A stretch of 64,000 nt of DNA, from positions 1 to 64,000 of the forward strand of contig NZ_VUNC01000005.1 of the NCBI RefSeq assembly GCF_009695875.1, in the 5' to 3' direction. The translations under genes were made by a program, and so were the position numbers. How positions within the stretch are numbered: position 1 is the first letter of the stretch; the number at the start of each line of letters is the position of its first letter. This stretch comes from Olsenella porci (GTDB lineage: Bacteria > Actinomycetota > Coriobacteriia > Coriobacteriales > Atopobiaceae). The notes under the pieces are model-generated. The model was not told the origin of the DNA. It did not search any database and saw nothing but the letters and a program-made list of their open reading frames with translations. Positions 42,965 to 52,563 of the stretch are shown piece by piece.

Positions 42965-44524
42965 CTACTCTCCCCTGAGCTCGCTCAGGAACTCGTCCCC
43001 GTAGCGGCGGAGCTTGGTCTTGCCCACACCCGAGACCTGCAGGAGCTCGTCGCGCGTGGTGGGCCTGCGACGCACCATGGCACGGAGCGTGGCATCGGAG
43101 AAGACCACGTACGGGGGCACGCCCGCCTCGTCGGCCAGGGACTTTCGCAGCGCCCTCAGGCGCTGGAACAGGCGCTCGTCCTCGTCGGTGACCTCCGCCT
43201 CGCTGGGAAGCTCGCGCTCGCGCGCGCCACGGCCGAAGGTGGTGCGGGAACGCACCGCACCCAGGTAGTCGTCGGGCGAGAGGTGCCTGCACACCGAACA
43301 GCCGCCGCATCCTCCGTCCGAGGGAGGGACCGCCTGCCCAAAGTAGGTGAGGACCCTCCTGCGCAGGCAGGTGTCGCTCATGGCGTAGCCGATCATCTTG
43401 GAGAGCAGGGCGTTGCGGCTGGCGAGGAGGCGCTCCCGGTCCGCACGCGTGGTCTCGGGCGGGAACTCCGTGTTGTCGATCAGGAAGTGGCAGGTGCGGA
43501 TGTCGCCGCGGCTCCACAGCAGGAAGCACTCGGCGGGCTCCCCGTCGCGCCCCGCGCGACCCGCCTCCTGGTAGTACTCCTCGAGCGACAGGGGCAGGCC
43601 CACGTTGACCACGTAGCGGACGTCGGACTTGTCGATGCCCATGCCAAATGCGTTGGTGGCGACCATGACCTGGGCGTCATCCCTCACAAATGCCTCCTGG
43701 GCGGCGGAGCGACTCTGGTTGTCGTAGCCGGCGTGGTAGGCGACGGCCCGCACCCCGGCGTCACGCAGGGCATCCGCCAGCGCGTCGACCTTCTTTCGCG
43801 TTGTCGCGTACACAATGCCGCTCTGGTCACGATGGGACAGCGCATACGAGACCACCCACCGCTCGCGCGCCTTGGGCGTGAGCTCGAAGGAGGAGAGCGT
43901 GAGGTTGGGGCGGTCGAACCCGTTGACCTGCACCGTTGGGTCGCGCAAACCAAGAAGAGAGACGATGTCCGCGCGCACGCGGGCGGTGGCGGTGGCAGTG
44001 AGCGCCGCGACCACCGGGCGCTTGGGCAGGGCGTCCACAAACCCCGCAATCCCCCGGTAGGCCGGGCGGAAGTCCTGGCCCCACTGGCTCACGCAGTGCG
44101 CCTCGTCCACCGCCACCAGGGGCACGCTCGCCCGGCTGGCAAAATCCAGGAACCGACCGTCCCGCAGGCGCTCCGGGGCAACGTACATGACGTCGTACCA
44201 GCCGTCCAGCGCCCGCTGCATCACGATCTCCTGCTGCCGCGGGTTGAGCGTTGAGTTGAGGTACGAGCCCCGGAGGCCCGCCTCCTTGAGCGAGCGCACC
44301 TGGTCTCCCATGAGCGAGATGAGCGGCGACACCACCAGCGTGAGGCCACCAAGGAGCGTCGCCGGTATCTGGTAGCACACCGACTTGCCGGCACCCGTGG
44401 GCATGACCGCCAGGCTGTCCCGCCCGTCGAGGATGGACGAGATGACCTCCGCCTGCCCAGGCCTGAACGACTCGTAGCCAAAGTAGCGCGAGAGCGCCTG
44501 CCGCGCGTCCTCCATGGTTGGCAT
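42965..44524 (-). CDS. recQ: RecQ-type ATP-dependent DNA helicase, short
   Basis: 519 residues. Helicase motifs in order: PTGAGKSVCYQIPA, VVSPLISLMGDQV, VDEAHCVSQWGQDFRP, TATAT, ATNAFGMGIDKSDVRYV and YYQEAGRAGRDG. The zinc site is CLRRRVLTYFG, then CGGCSVC (about 385-415). The RQC winged helix that normally follows is missing or much reduced: only about 35 residues separate the zinc site from an HRDC-type domain (about 440-519). It unwinds DNA in recombination and repair. ATG at 44524 has GGAGGAG upstream. Confidence 0.92.
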   Translation of the reverse strand: MPTMEDARQALSRYFGYESFRPGQAEVISSILDGRDSLAVMPTGAGKSVCYQIPATLLGGLTLVVSPLISLMGDQVRSLKEAGLRGSYLNSTLNPRQQEIVMQRALDGWYDVMYVAPERLRDGRFLDFASRASVPLVAVDEAHCVSQWGQDFRPAYRGIAGFVDALPKRPVVAALTATATARVRADIVSLLGLRDPTVQVNGFDRPNLTLSSFELTPKARERWVVSYALSHRDQSGIVYATTRKKVDALADALRDAGVRAVAYHAGYDNQSRSAAQEAFVRDDAQVMVATNAFGMGIDKSDVRYVVNVGLPLSLEEYYQEAGRAGRDGEPAECFLLWSRGDIRTCHFLIDNTEFPPETTRADRERLLASRNALLSKMIGYAMSDTCLRRRVLTYFGQAVPPSDGGCGGCSVCRHLSPDDYLGAVRSRTTFGRGARERELPSEAEVTDEDERLFQRLRALRKSLADEAGVPPYVVFSDATLRAMVRRRPTTRDELLQVSGVGKTKLRRYGDEFLSELRGE

Positions 44525-44632
44525 GGGGCACTCCTCCCCGCTCGTCTCTCCCCCAGCGCCCACTAAGCGCCGTGGGCCAAACCACGATTGTAGGCCGTGG
44601 GGGCGACGCTACGAACGCGGGTGGGCGAGAGG

Positions 44633-45253
<621 letters not shown>

Positions 45254-45333
45254 GGCAACCCCCGTCCCTTTGGCCCGCACCCCATGCGCAGGCTGGGGCG
45301 ATGATACCGCACGTCGGACGGGGAGGGTGCGGC

Positions 45334-45969
45334 TCAGGCGCCGCCCAGGGGCACGCGAAGCAGCTCGTCGTAGGTTAGCTCGCCACCCTCGGGATGGTGG
45401 CTCCACATCAGGCTCGCCGAGCGGACCTCAAACTCAAGCGTGCCGACGGGATGAGCCAGGGGAGAGGAGAGGCGCCCCTCTCCCCCATCCCCCACCACCG
45501 GCTGCCAGCCGCCCTTTGGCCGGGCGCCGCGGAAGAGCGTGATGTGCGGGCAAAACTGGCTTGCGGTGTCGGGGAGACGGTCACCCAGCCCCTGGTCGGC
45601 GAGGGCTTGCACCAGGGACGCCTGGAGGCGGGCGAGCCCCTGGAGCCCCGGACCATCCGCGACTCCCTGCCACACCACGCCCCCGCCACGCCCGTGCTCG
45701 AACACGCCCATCCCTCCTAGGGCGAGGGAGAGGGGCCGAGACTGCCCGCAGGCTACCCTTAGGGCGCGCGCCGCCGCCTCCCGCTCTCCGGCGTCGCACA
45801 TGCCAATGAAGGCGAGCGTGAGGTGGAGGTTGCCCCGCGAGGTAGGCCTCCCCTTCGCAAGTAGCGGCGCAACCTCACGCTGCGCGTGGCAGAGCTCGTC
45901 TCTCACCCGCTCGTTGGGCAGCACCGCCAGGAACAGCCTCGTCCGACCGTCCGCCGCGTCGTCCGCCAT
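45334..45969 (-). CDS. thpR: RNA 2',3'-cyclic phosphodiesterase ThpR
   Basis: 211 residues. The two HxT motifs of the 2H superfamily, NLHLTLAF and FCPHITLFR, are present in the right spacing. These enzymes open 2',3'-cyclic phosphate ends of RNA. A His-Pro-Glu-rich end (SHHPEGGELTYDEL) is normal. ATG at 45969 has GGGAGGTG upstream. Confidence 0.9.
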   Translation of the reverse strand: MADDAADGRTRLFLAVLPNERVRDELCHAQREVAPLLAKGRPTSRGNLHLTLAFIGMCDAGEREAAARALRVACGQSRPLSLALGGMGVFEHGRGGGVVWQGVADGPGLQGLARLQASLVQALADQGLGDRLPDTASQFCPHITLFRGARPKGGWQPVVGDGGEGRLSSPLAHPVGTLEFEVRSASLMWSHHPEGGELTYDELLRVPLGGA

Positions 45970-46085
45970 CCGGCACCTCCCGCGATGGTTTTTGCCAACT
46001 TGCCGACCGCGCCACCACCCGGCCGTCCCTTCCTGTTAGAGTCCAGTCTATGCACGTTGCGAACATCCGGCGATGGGAGGATCCC

Positions 46086-46433
46086 ATGAGCGAGAACGAC
46101 GAGGCAACCGACTACATCGACATCGACTTTGACGACGGCACCCAGGTTCGCTGCGAGGTCCAGGGCGTGTTTGACCTCGATGGCGAGGAGTACATCGCGC
46201 TGCTGCCCGAGGACGGGTCGGACGACGTGTACCTGTACGGCTACCACGAGTACGAGGAGGACCAGACCTACGAGCTGGTCGACATCCTGGACGACGACCT
46301 GTTCCAGCGGGTCTCGGACCGCTATGACGAGGTCGCGGCGGAGCAGGCCGAGATCGACGAGGAGCTTGCCGCCGAGGAGGACGCGGAGGCAGAGGCCGAG
46401 GAAGAGGCAGCCGAGGAGGACTCCGAGGAGTAG
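46086..46433 (+). CDS. DUF1292 family acidic protein
   Basis: 115 residues. The first 75 match DUF1292 (YIDIDFDDGTQVRCEVQGVFD, then EYIALLPEDG and ELVDILDDD), a small beta-rich domain of unknown role found in Firmicutes. The last 30 residues are almost wholly Glu, Ala and Asp. ATG 46086 follows GGGAGG. A strong terminator follows, so it is a single-gene unit. Confidence 0.85.
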   Translation: MSENDEATDYIDIDFDDGTQVRCEVQGVFDLDGEEYIALLPEDGSDDVYLYGYHEYEEDQTYELVDILDDDLFQRVSDRYDEVAAEQAEIDEELAAEEDAEAEAEEEAAEEDSEE

Positions 46434-46467
46434 CCTGACGCAACATCCTTTGGCAGGGGCCTTGCAA

Positions 46468-46511
46468 GGGGCCGCCGCCCGGGACGAACCGGGTGGCGGC
46501 CCCTTTTGTTT
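46468..46511 (+). terminator. Intrinsic terminator of the DUF1292 gene
   Basis: GGGGCCGCC pairs with GGCGGCCCC (inner CCCGG / CCGGG also pairs), followed by TTTTGTTT. Confidence 0.92.
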
Positions 46512-46659
46512 GCGCAGATGGACGAACCCGCCAATCCCAATGTGCCATGCAGGTGGCCGCGTGGGCCGGGGAGTGGTCCCCATTGGGTAGTAACCTATGA
46601 GCGCTCGAAATACCACCAACCCCGCCTCCGCGGCGGGCAAACATAGCTTGGAGCCCATC

Positions 46660-49104
46660 ATGCCCAGACTCACACCCGGCAACAGACTGTACTTCTACCA
46701 GCTCTTCTCCACGCGGCTGGGGGTCGGCGTCCAGACGCCCCTCCCCAAGGTGGAGGAGCTGCTGGACGAGGAGGACGTCGATCCCGCCGACGTTGGCTGC
46801 GAGGACGTTCAGCAGCTCCTCTCCCAGATGCCGGAGTTCATAAAGCTCACGGTGTTCAAGAAAGGCCGCGCCTACGTGACGGTGCAGCGTCGGGAGGATT
46901 GGGACCAGGTGCTGGCACGCGCCGGGGAGGAGCGCCAGAAGAAGGCTCCGGCAACGGGTGCCAAGGCATGGAAGCACAAGAAGAGCAGTAAGGATCCCAA
47001 GCCCGCGAAGCCTCGCCACCGCAGGGAGAGGCATGGCGGCTCAGGCACCGAGAAGGCAGCGATGCAGCCAGACGGGGACGACGAGAGGGCCGCTGAGTCG
47101 GTGGCGAGTGCGACGGAGCCGGTCGAAACGGTTGTGCGCGACGAAACCAAGGCGGTGCAAGCCAGCGAGTCGGGCAACCGCGCCACAGAGGCGGTGCAGG
47201 CATCGCCACAGCCCAAGCCCAATGTCGCGGCGACGCAGCTTGAAGACGCGGGACAGCAGGAGGGGCCCCAGCCAGCAGCCCAGGCTGACAAGGCAAGGCA
47301 GCAGGCGGAGCCCTCGGGGGATGTCGCGGGCGAGACGCCCAAGGCGAGCGAGCCTCGGGCCAAGACGGACGCCGCCTCCATCGCAGACGGCTCGCACGAG
47401 GGCGCGGATGCCAACTCCGCCCCGGCAGAGCATGCACCCGCACCGAAGTCCGCCACCAGCGACCCGGAGGCCGCCCCGGCGGACGGCGAGCCCGCAATCA
47501 AACTGACCATCACCTACGACCCCTACCGTGACATGGAGGAGGACCTGGACGCCGCACTGCGCGAGGCGGAGGACGGAGCCAGGCGCGAGGCCGACGAGGT
47601 TGCCCGAGCGGAGGGCGCACGGCCCCTCTCGCCCCACACGAAGACGAAGCCATCGGGCAGCAACGGTGCCGCACACCACGACTCCACCCACGCGCGCAAG
47701 GCAGCTCGGCACGACGCCGTAGTGCAGAGCCCCGCCGATGCCGAGCCCGCGACCCCCGCGGTCGCGGCGCCGGACATCCCCTCCCCCGTAAGGCTACAGG
47801 CGGACCTGCCGCAGGACTTCGCGAGCGAGGTCCACTGCACCGACCGCCTGCTCCAGCTTCTGTACCGCACCCTGCCCATCGACGCGGACGTGATGTCCGT
47901 GCTGGACGAGGACTGGCGCGTTGCCCGATCCACGGGATCCCTGGGCGGGACGCGCAGCAAGGTCACCTTCCCGCTGCGCTACCTGCAGGAGGACGGCTCC
48001 TCGCACGTGATGGTGACGCTGCGTCGCTCCTCCAAGGCGACCGCCGGCAAGCGCTGGGCGCTGGCATACGTGGACGGCGACGACGGCACGGGAGACACGC
48101 ACCAGGCCGTTGGGCTTGAGGGCCTGCCCAAGGAGGACGAAGGCGCCTGGAGCGACCTTGCCGGTTCCTCCCTTGGCATGGCTCCCACAACGAGTCCCGC
48201 GCGCGAGCTCGCCCAGTTTGCCGTGATAGGCTCCTGGGACGAGTTCCTGGGCGCCCTGGCGACCATGGCGGCCCCAGAGCGCTGGAACTACCCCGGCGAG
48301 GGCGTGGGCAAGGCGAGCCGCTACGGCGTCCTGCGCGAGTACCTTACGGTCACGTTCCACCGCCTCCTCGCCACCGACGGCGTGCGCATTGCGGCGGACG
48401 GGTCGCTGGCAGCCTTTGACACCGGGCTCCACACGGCGTTCTGGCAGGACATCTACGCCTGCTTCGCGCCGCACAGGGGAGACATACCCTGGCAGTTCAG
48501 TGGATTCTGCACCGCTGGCTCCGGCGAGCTGGGGGCGCGCCTGGTGGCATCCCTCGACCCGCTCCCCCAGCCGGCGCGCTACCTGGAGCGCATAGGCGAC
48601 GTGTTCCCCCAGCCGGGCAGGATGGTGGTCCTGGACACCGAGTCACTGGTCATGCGCCAGCTCGGCCGCCTACCCCGCGCGTTCCTGCAGGAGCAGGTGG
48701 GAACGAGCTCCGTTGCGAGCGAGGCCCTTGGCCGCGTGCTCTCCAACCCAGGCGACGCGAGGGCGCAGACCGAGCTCTCGCGTGCCATCAAGGGTGATCC
48801 GGGGACCTACCGCCGCGTGGGCCGCGCCCTCGACGACGCCTGCGACCTCGCCCTCCGCAGGGCTCGTGCGAGCTACCGCACCGTCGCCCCCGCCTTTGAC
48901 CCGCAGACGGACTCAATGCGGCTGCTGCTTCCCCTCTGCCTGGTGAGCGACGACAAGGTAGACTGCGCCCTTGCCCTCGCGCCCCAGCCTACTGGCAACT
49001 ACCAGGGGACCGCGATCCTCTCGCTCCCCCGCGCCTACGCCTGCTCCAGGGTCGTGGGAGAGGAGCAGCCATCCTGGCTGCAGCCCCAGGACGTCCTTGC
49101 CTAG
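46660..49104 (+). CDS. DUF3825 protein with a disordered middle
   Basis: 814 residues. Residues 1 to about 90 are a small folded domain (RLYFYQLFSTRLGVGV, then EFIKLTVFKKGRAYVTVQ) that could be an OST-HTH-like RNA binder. Residues 95-290 are Ala/Glu/Pro/Lys-rich and unstructured. From about 400, FPLRYLQEDGSSHVMVTL is a beta domain. The end matches DUF3825: GVLREYLTVTFHRLL, AAFDTGLHTAFWQDIYACF, MRLLLPLCLVSDDKVDCAL and AILSLPRAYACSRVV. DUF3825 is thought to be linked to RNA; its activity is unknown. ATG 46660 has GGAG eight bases before; ATG 46597 is also in frame. Confidence 0.8.
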   Translation: MPRLTPGNRLYFYQLFSTRLGVGVQTPLPKVEELLDEEDVDPADVGCEDVQQLLSQMPEFIKLTVFKKGRAYVTVQRREDWDQVLARAGEERQKKAPATGAKAWKHKKSSKDPKPAKPRHRRERHGGSGTEKAAMQPDGDDERAAESVASATEPVETVVRDETKAVQASESGNRATEAVQASPQPKPNVAATQLEDAGQQEGPQPAAQADKARQQAEPSGDVAGETPKASEPRAKTDAASIADGSHEGADANSAPAEHAPAPKSATSDPEAAPADGEPAIKLTITYDPYRDMEEDLDAALREAEDGARREADEVARAEGARPLSPHTKTKPSGSNGAAHHDSTHARKAARHDAVVQSPADAEPATPAVAAPDIPSPVRLQADLPQDFASEVHCTDRLLQLLYRTLPIDADVMSVLDEDWRVARSTGSLGGTRSKVTFPLRYLQEDGSSHVMVTLRRSSKATAGKRWALAYVDGDDGTGDTHQAVGLEGLPKEDEGAWSDLAGSSLGMAPTTSPARELAQFAVIGSWDEFLGALATMAAPERWNYPGEGVGKASRYGVLREYLTVTFHRLLATDGVRIAADGSLAAFDTGLHTAFWQDIYACFAPHRGDIPWQFSGFCTAGSGELGARLVASLDPLPQPARYLERIGDVFPQPGRMVVLDTESLVMRQLGRLPRAFLQEQVGTSSVASEALGRVLSNPGDARAQTELSRAIKGDPGTYRRVGRALDDACDLALRRARASYRTVAPAFDPQTDSMRLLLPLCLVSDDKVDCALALAPQPTGNYQGTAILSLPRAYACSRVVGEEQPSWLQPQDVLA

Positions 49105-49152
49105 GGTTTCGAGCGTCAACCTGGGCCCTATGGGGGGCCTGGGCACAGCCGC

Positions 49153-49178
49153 CTGCTGGGGAAATGCGAGCGTTGGCA
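49153..49178 (+). repeat. Family 2 repeat, copy 5
   Basis: CTGCTGGGGAAATGCGAGCG then TTGGCA, matching the units at 17424 and 17486; the following GAGCGGAGGCCC also resembles the flank at 17450. Confidence 0.65.
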
Positions 49179-49207
49179 GAGAGCGGAGGCCCAGAAGGCT
49201 CTCGCCC

Positions 49208-49253
49208 GTCGAAAACCCTGTCCCGCGCGTGCATACGTGGACGCTTTCTGACG
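49208..49253 (+). repeat. Family 3 element, copy 4
   Basis: GTCGAAAACCCTGTCCC, CGCGTGCATACGTGGACG and TTTCTGACG match 39279-39326. Similarity continues downstream to GGAATGGGACGG (49325-49336). Confidence 0.7.
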
Positions 49254-49534
49254 CAGGGAGGCCAAGCGATGTCAGGCGCCTCGGGCCTCGGGCAGCCACA
49301 GTTGCGACGGGGTGTCGATGGGCTGGGAATGGGACGGTTCGTTGACCATCCGAGCTGTTCAGCAGCTCCGTGCGCCAGGACCACGGCCGTCCCCGCGGCA
49401 CCCCTCCCTGCCAGGGACGGGTGCCGTCGCGCGCCAGGGGCCTCCCACGGAGGCCCCTGGCGAGAAGCTCCCGACGTGAGCTCTCATGTCAGGCCCCGTT
49501 GCCATGGGCCATGCGACGTTTGACGACCGAAAGC

Positions 49535-49640
49535 CTTCCAACTGGGAAACGTCGACAAGGTCCGATACCCAGGCCCCTCGCCCTGACGGGAAGGTGCTCA
49601 CATCGGGCCTCGGCCGCCATCGGTCGCCGGGATGACGGAA
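49535..49640 (+). repeat. Family 1 element, copy 6
   Basis: CCAACTGGGAAACGTCG, then CCCAGGCCCCTC, then the core AGGTGCTCACATCGGG (49592-49607). It aligns with 39786-39895 and with the minus strand of 57660-57780. Confidence 0.65.
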
Positions 49641-49776
49641 CGGTTGGCAGACCCACCTCGCTTCGTTAAAAAACAGATACGCCCCGCTTACGCTGCCGTT
49701 GCGGCAGACTTCCACGGCTACACTGGGTTGGTCGTTAACGGCCCTGTAGCCGCAAGGCGTGCACGGAGGTAAGCGC

Positions 49777-50991
49777 ATGGCGAAGATCCAGATGAAGACG
49801 CCGCTCGTCGAGATGGACGGCGACGAGATGACCCGCATCATGTGGCAGATGATCAAGGATGACCTGATCTGCCCATTTGTGGACCTCAAGACCGAGTACT
49901 ACGACCTGGGGCTCGAGAACAGGGAGGCGACTAAGGACCAGGTGACCGTGGACTCCGCCAACGCCACCAAGCGCCTGGGCGTCGCCGTGAAGTGCGCCAC
50001 CATCACCCCCAACGCGCAGCGCGTGGAGGAGTACCACCTGTCGAAGATGTGGAAGAGCCCCAACGGCACCATCCGCGCAATGCTCGACGGTACCGTGTTC
50101 CGCGCCCCCATCGTGGTGCGCGGCATCGAACCCGTCGTCCGCAACTGGAAGAAGCCCATCACCATCGCACGTCACGCCTACGGTGACGTGTACAAGAACG
50201 CCGAGATCCGCGTGCCCGGCCCGGGCAAGGCCGAGCTGGTCTTCACGGCGGAGGATGGCACCCAGACCCGCGAGCTGATCCACGAGTTCAGCGGCCCCGG
50301 CGTGATCCAGGGCATGCACAACCTAGACGACTCCATCAGCAGCTTTGCGCGCAGCTGCTTTGAGTACGCGCTCGCCACGGGCCAGGACCTGTGGTTTGCC
50401 ACCAAAGATACGATCTCGAAGACCTACGATCACCGCTTCAAGGACATCTTTGCCGAGATGTACGAGGCAGAGTACCGCGAGCGGTTTGAGAAGGCAGGCA
50501 TTACCTACTTCTACACCCTCATCGACGACGCCGTGGCCCGCGTGATGAAGGCGGAGGGCGGCTTTATCTGGGCGTGCAAGAACTACGACGGCGACGTGAT
50601 GAGCGACATGCTCTCGAGCGCCTTCGGAAGCCTTGCGATGATGACGTCGGTGCTGGTCTCGCCCCACGGCTACTACGAGTACGAGGCGGCGCACGGCACG
50701 GTGCAGCGCCACTACTACAAGCACCTGCGCGGGGAGGAGACGTCCACCAACTCGGTCGCCACGATCTTTGCCTGGACCGGGGCGCTTCGCAAGCGCGGCG
50801 AGCTTGACTCCCTGCCCGAGCTGGTCAACTTTGCCGATGCCCTGGAGCGCGCGACCGTGGACACCATCGAGAGCGGCCGCATGACGGGTGACCTTGCGCG
50901 CATCACCACAATCCCCAGCCCCATCAAGCTCAACACCGAGGACTTCATCCTGGCGGTCGCCGACCAGCTGAGAAGCGAGCTCGATCAGTAG
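49777..50991 (+). CDS. icd: NADP-dependent isocitrate dehydrogenase, type II
   Basis: 404 residues. It starts [24 protein letters not shown], as in the homodimeric type II enzymes shared with eukaryotes. The isocitrate-site serine lies in [17 protein letters not shown], and [13 protein letters not shown] and [11 protein letters not shown] are the metal and NADP stretches. It makes 2-oxoglutarate and NADPH. No other TCA gene is near. GGAGGTAAGCGC precedes ATG 49777. Confidence 0.95.
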   Translation: MAKIQMKTPLVEMDGDEMTRIMWQMIKDDLICPFVDLKTEYYDLGLENREATKDQVTVDSANATKRLGVAVKCATITPNAQRVEEYHLSKMWKSPNGTIRAMLDGTVFRAPIVVRGIEPVVRNWKKPITIARHAYGDVYKNAEIRVPGPGKAELVFTAEDGTQTRELIHEFSGPGVIQGMHNLDDSISSFARSCFEYALATGQDLWFATKDTISKTYDHRFKDIFAEMYEAEYRERFEKAGITYFYTLIDDAVARVMKAEGGFIWACKNYDGDVMSDMLSSAFGSLAMMTSVLVSPHGYYEYEAAHGTVQRHYYKHLRGEETSTNSVATIFAWTGALRKRGELDSLPELVNFADALERATVDTIESGRMTGDLARITTIPSPIKLNTEDFILAVADQLRSELDQ

Positions 50992-51016
50992 CAGGCAAGA
51001 CGGTCGAGACACGCGA

Positions 51017-51060
51017 CCCCCATGCCAGGGACCCGACGGCCTTGGCATGGGGGTTGTCTC
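51017..51060. terminator. Two-way terminator after icd
   Basis: CCCCCATGCCA pairs with TGGCATGGGGG, followed on the plus strand by TTGTCTCGTCT. It lies between icd and the convergent MoxR gene. Confidence 0.82.
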
Positions 51061-51087
51061 GTCTGCCGACGAGACCAGCGTGCCCGT

Positions 51088-52563
51088 CTACCCCTGCCCT
51101 TTGCGGAGCGCCTCGAGCCGGTCGAGGAGGTCGAGGCCACGGTCCCGCAGCATGAGCGCGTTGGCGCAGGTCACAAAGGAGTCCGACCCGTGCGCCGCCT
51201 GGAAGCCCATGAACTCGGGGTCCACGGAGAGACGCGTGACGAAGACCAGGGTCTCCTCTCCCTCGCCAAAGGCGCGCGACACAAAGTCGATGGCGTGATC
51301 GACCTGGGCGGAGACCCGCCTGACGCGATGGGAGAGGGTCCTCACCACGTCGTTGTAGCGTCCCTTGGCACCGCCCAGGCCGCCCTTTGCGATCATGGGG
51401 CAGAGCTCGCGGAGCAGGGCTAGCCTGCGGGCGCAGACGGCGCGCCGGCGGTCCGACGCAAAGCCGCGCGACACCAGACCGGCAAGCTCTATCTCGCAGT
51501 CGGACACCACGGCACCTGCCGCCTGGGGCTCGTCCCCCAGCGTCTTGAGGATGTCGCGCACCTGGCGCACGGCCTCCTCCTCTATCCGAACGCCATGGAC
51601 GGCCGAGAGCAGTGCCGACTCCAACAGGCTCACCACCGCCATGCGCTCGTCCAGGTCCGCTCCGGAGACGCGCGCCACCGTGGCGTCGTCCGCGAGGCCG
51701 TCGAGCACCCGCGCCACGTCCAGGTCGTCGCGATACTTCCCAAACAGCTCGAGGTAGAGCGAGAAGTCCTCGGCGACCTCGTCATCCTGCAGGTACTGCC
51801 CAACCAGGTAGGGGTCCACGTCGATGCCCTCGCGCTCGTAGGCCTGCAGCATGCGAGAGAGGTCCTCCCAGCCGCGTGCGGTCACCACGCGCGTGCCCTC
51901 GACGGTGCTCCGCACCCGGAAGAAGTTCTCGGGCTTCTCGTCCAGGTAGGAGGTGATTGCCGGGTGCACGCCGTGCGCGGCGGCATATCCCATCCACGCG
52001 TCGAGGTCCGGCTCCACGTCGATGCGCTTGAGGCGGTCCATCATCGCGGGGTCAAACTCGCGGGCGGCGCGGTTGTACTCGGGCGGGTTGCCGGCGCACA
52101 CGATGACCCATCCCATCGGCAGCCGATGCTGGCCAAACGTCTTGTATTGGAGGAACTGCAGCATGGAGGGCATGAGCGTCTCGCTCGCGCAGTTAATCTC
52201 GTCCAGGAAGAGGATTCCCTCTCGCCCGCCCGACGACCTCATGGCGTCGTACACCGAGGCGATGATCTCGCTCATGGTGTAGCGACTGACCTTGTAGCTC
52301 TCGCCCTCGAACTCCTCGTCCACGATGTAGGGCAGGCCTAGGGCGCTCTGGCGCGTGTGGTGCGTGATGGAGTAGCTCACGAAGCACAGGCCGAGCCGCT
52401 CGGCAACCTGCGAGACGATTGCCGTCTTCCCCACCCCAGGAGGCCCCATGAGGATGATGGGCCGCTGCATCTGGGGCGGGATGAGGTAGATGCCCTCGTC
52501 GTCCCTTGCCAGGTATGCGCGCACCGCGCCCTCGACCTGCCCTGCCGCCTGCTGGATGTTCAC
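51088..52563 (-). CDS. MoxR-type AAA+ ATPase
   Basis: 491 residues. GPPGVGKTAIVSQVAERLG is Walker A, ILFLDEINCAS Walker B, and VCAGNPPEYNRAAREFDPAMMDRLKRIDVEP holds sensor 1 and the arginine finger. MoxR ATPases fold or load partners that carry VWA domains. The GTG start at 52563 overlaps the VWA gene stop (GTGA), so the two are made together. The last 200 residues have a helical extension beyond the usual AAA+ lid. Confidence 0.9.
   Translation of the reverse strand: MNIQQAAGQVEGAVRAYLARDDEGIYLIPPQMQRPIILMGPPGVGKTAIVSQVAERLGLCFVSYSITHHTRQSALGLPYIVDEEFEGESYKVSRYTMSEIIASVYDAMRSSGGREGILFLDEINCASETLMPSMLQFLQYKTFGQHRLPMGWVIVCAGNPPEYNRAAREFDPAMMDRLKRIDVEPDLDAWMGYAAAHGVHPAITSYLDEKPENFFRVRSTVEGTRVVTARGWEDLSRMLQAYEREGIDVDPYLVGQYLQDDEVAEDFSLYLELFGKYRDDLDVARVLDGLADDATVARVSGADLDERMAVVSLLESALLSAVHGVRIEEEAVRQVRDILKTLGDEPQAAGAVVSDCEIELAGLVSRGFASDRRRAVCARRLALLRELCPMIAKGGLGGAKGRYNDVVRTLSHRVRRVSAQVDHAIDFVSRAFGEGEETLVFVTRLSVDPEFMGFQAAHGSDSFVTCANALMLRDRGLDLLDRLEALRKGQG

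Larger units (their letters stand above)
49105..49776. other. Repeat-bearing intergenic island C
   Basis: No credible gene. It holds one copy each of families 2, 3 and 1 in that order. At 49671-49681 a TTAAAAAAC run and further on a CTGCCG/CGGCAG hairpin precede the icd gene and may belong to its promoter. GCCAGGGGCCTCC / GGAGGCCCCTGGC at 49433-49461 is another exact inverted repeat. Confidence 0.6.
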
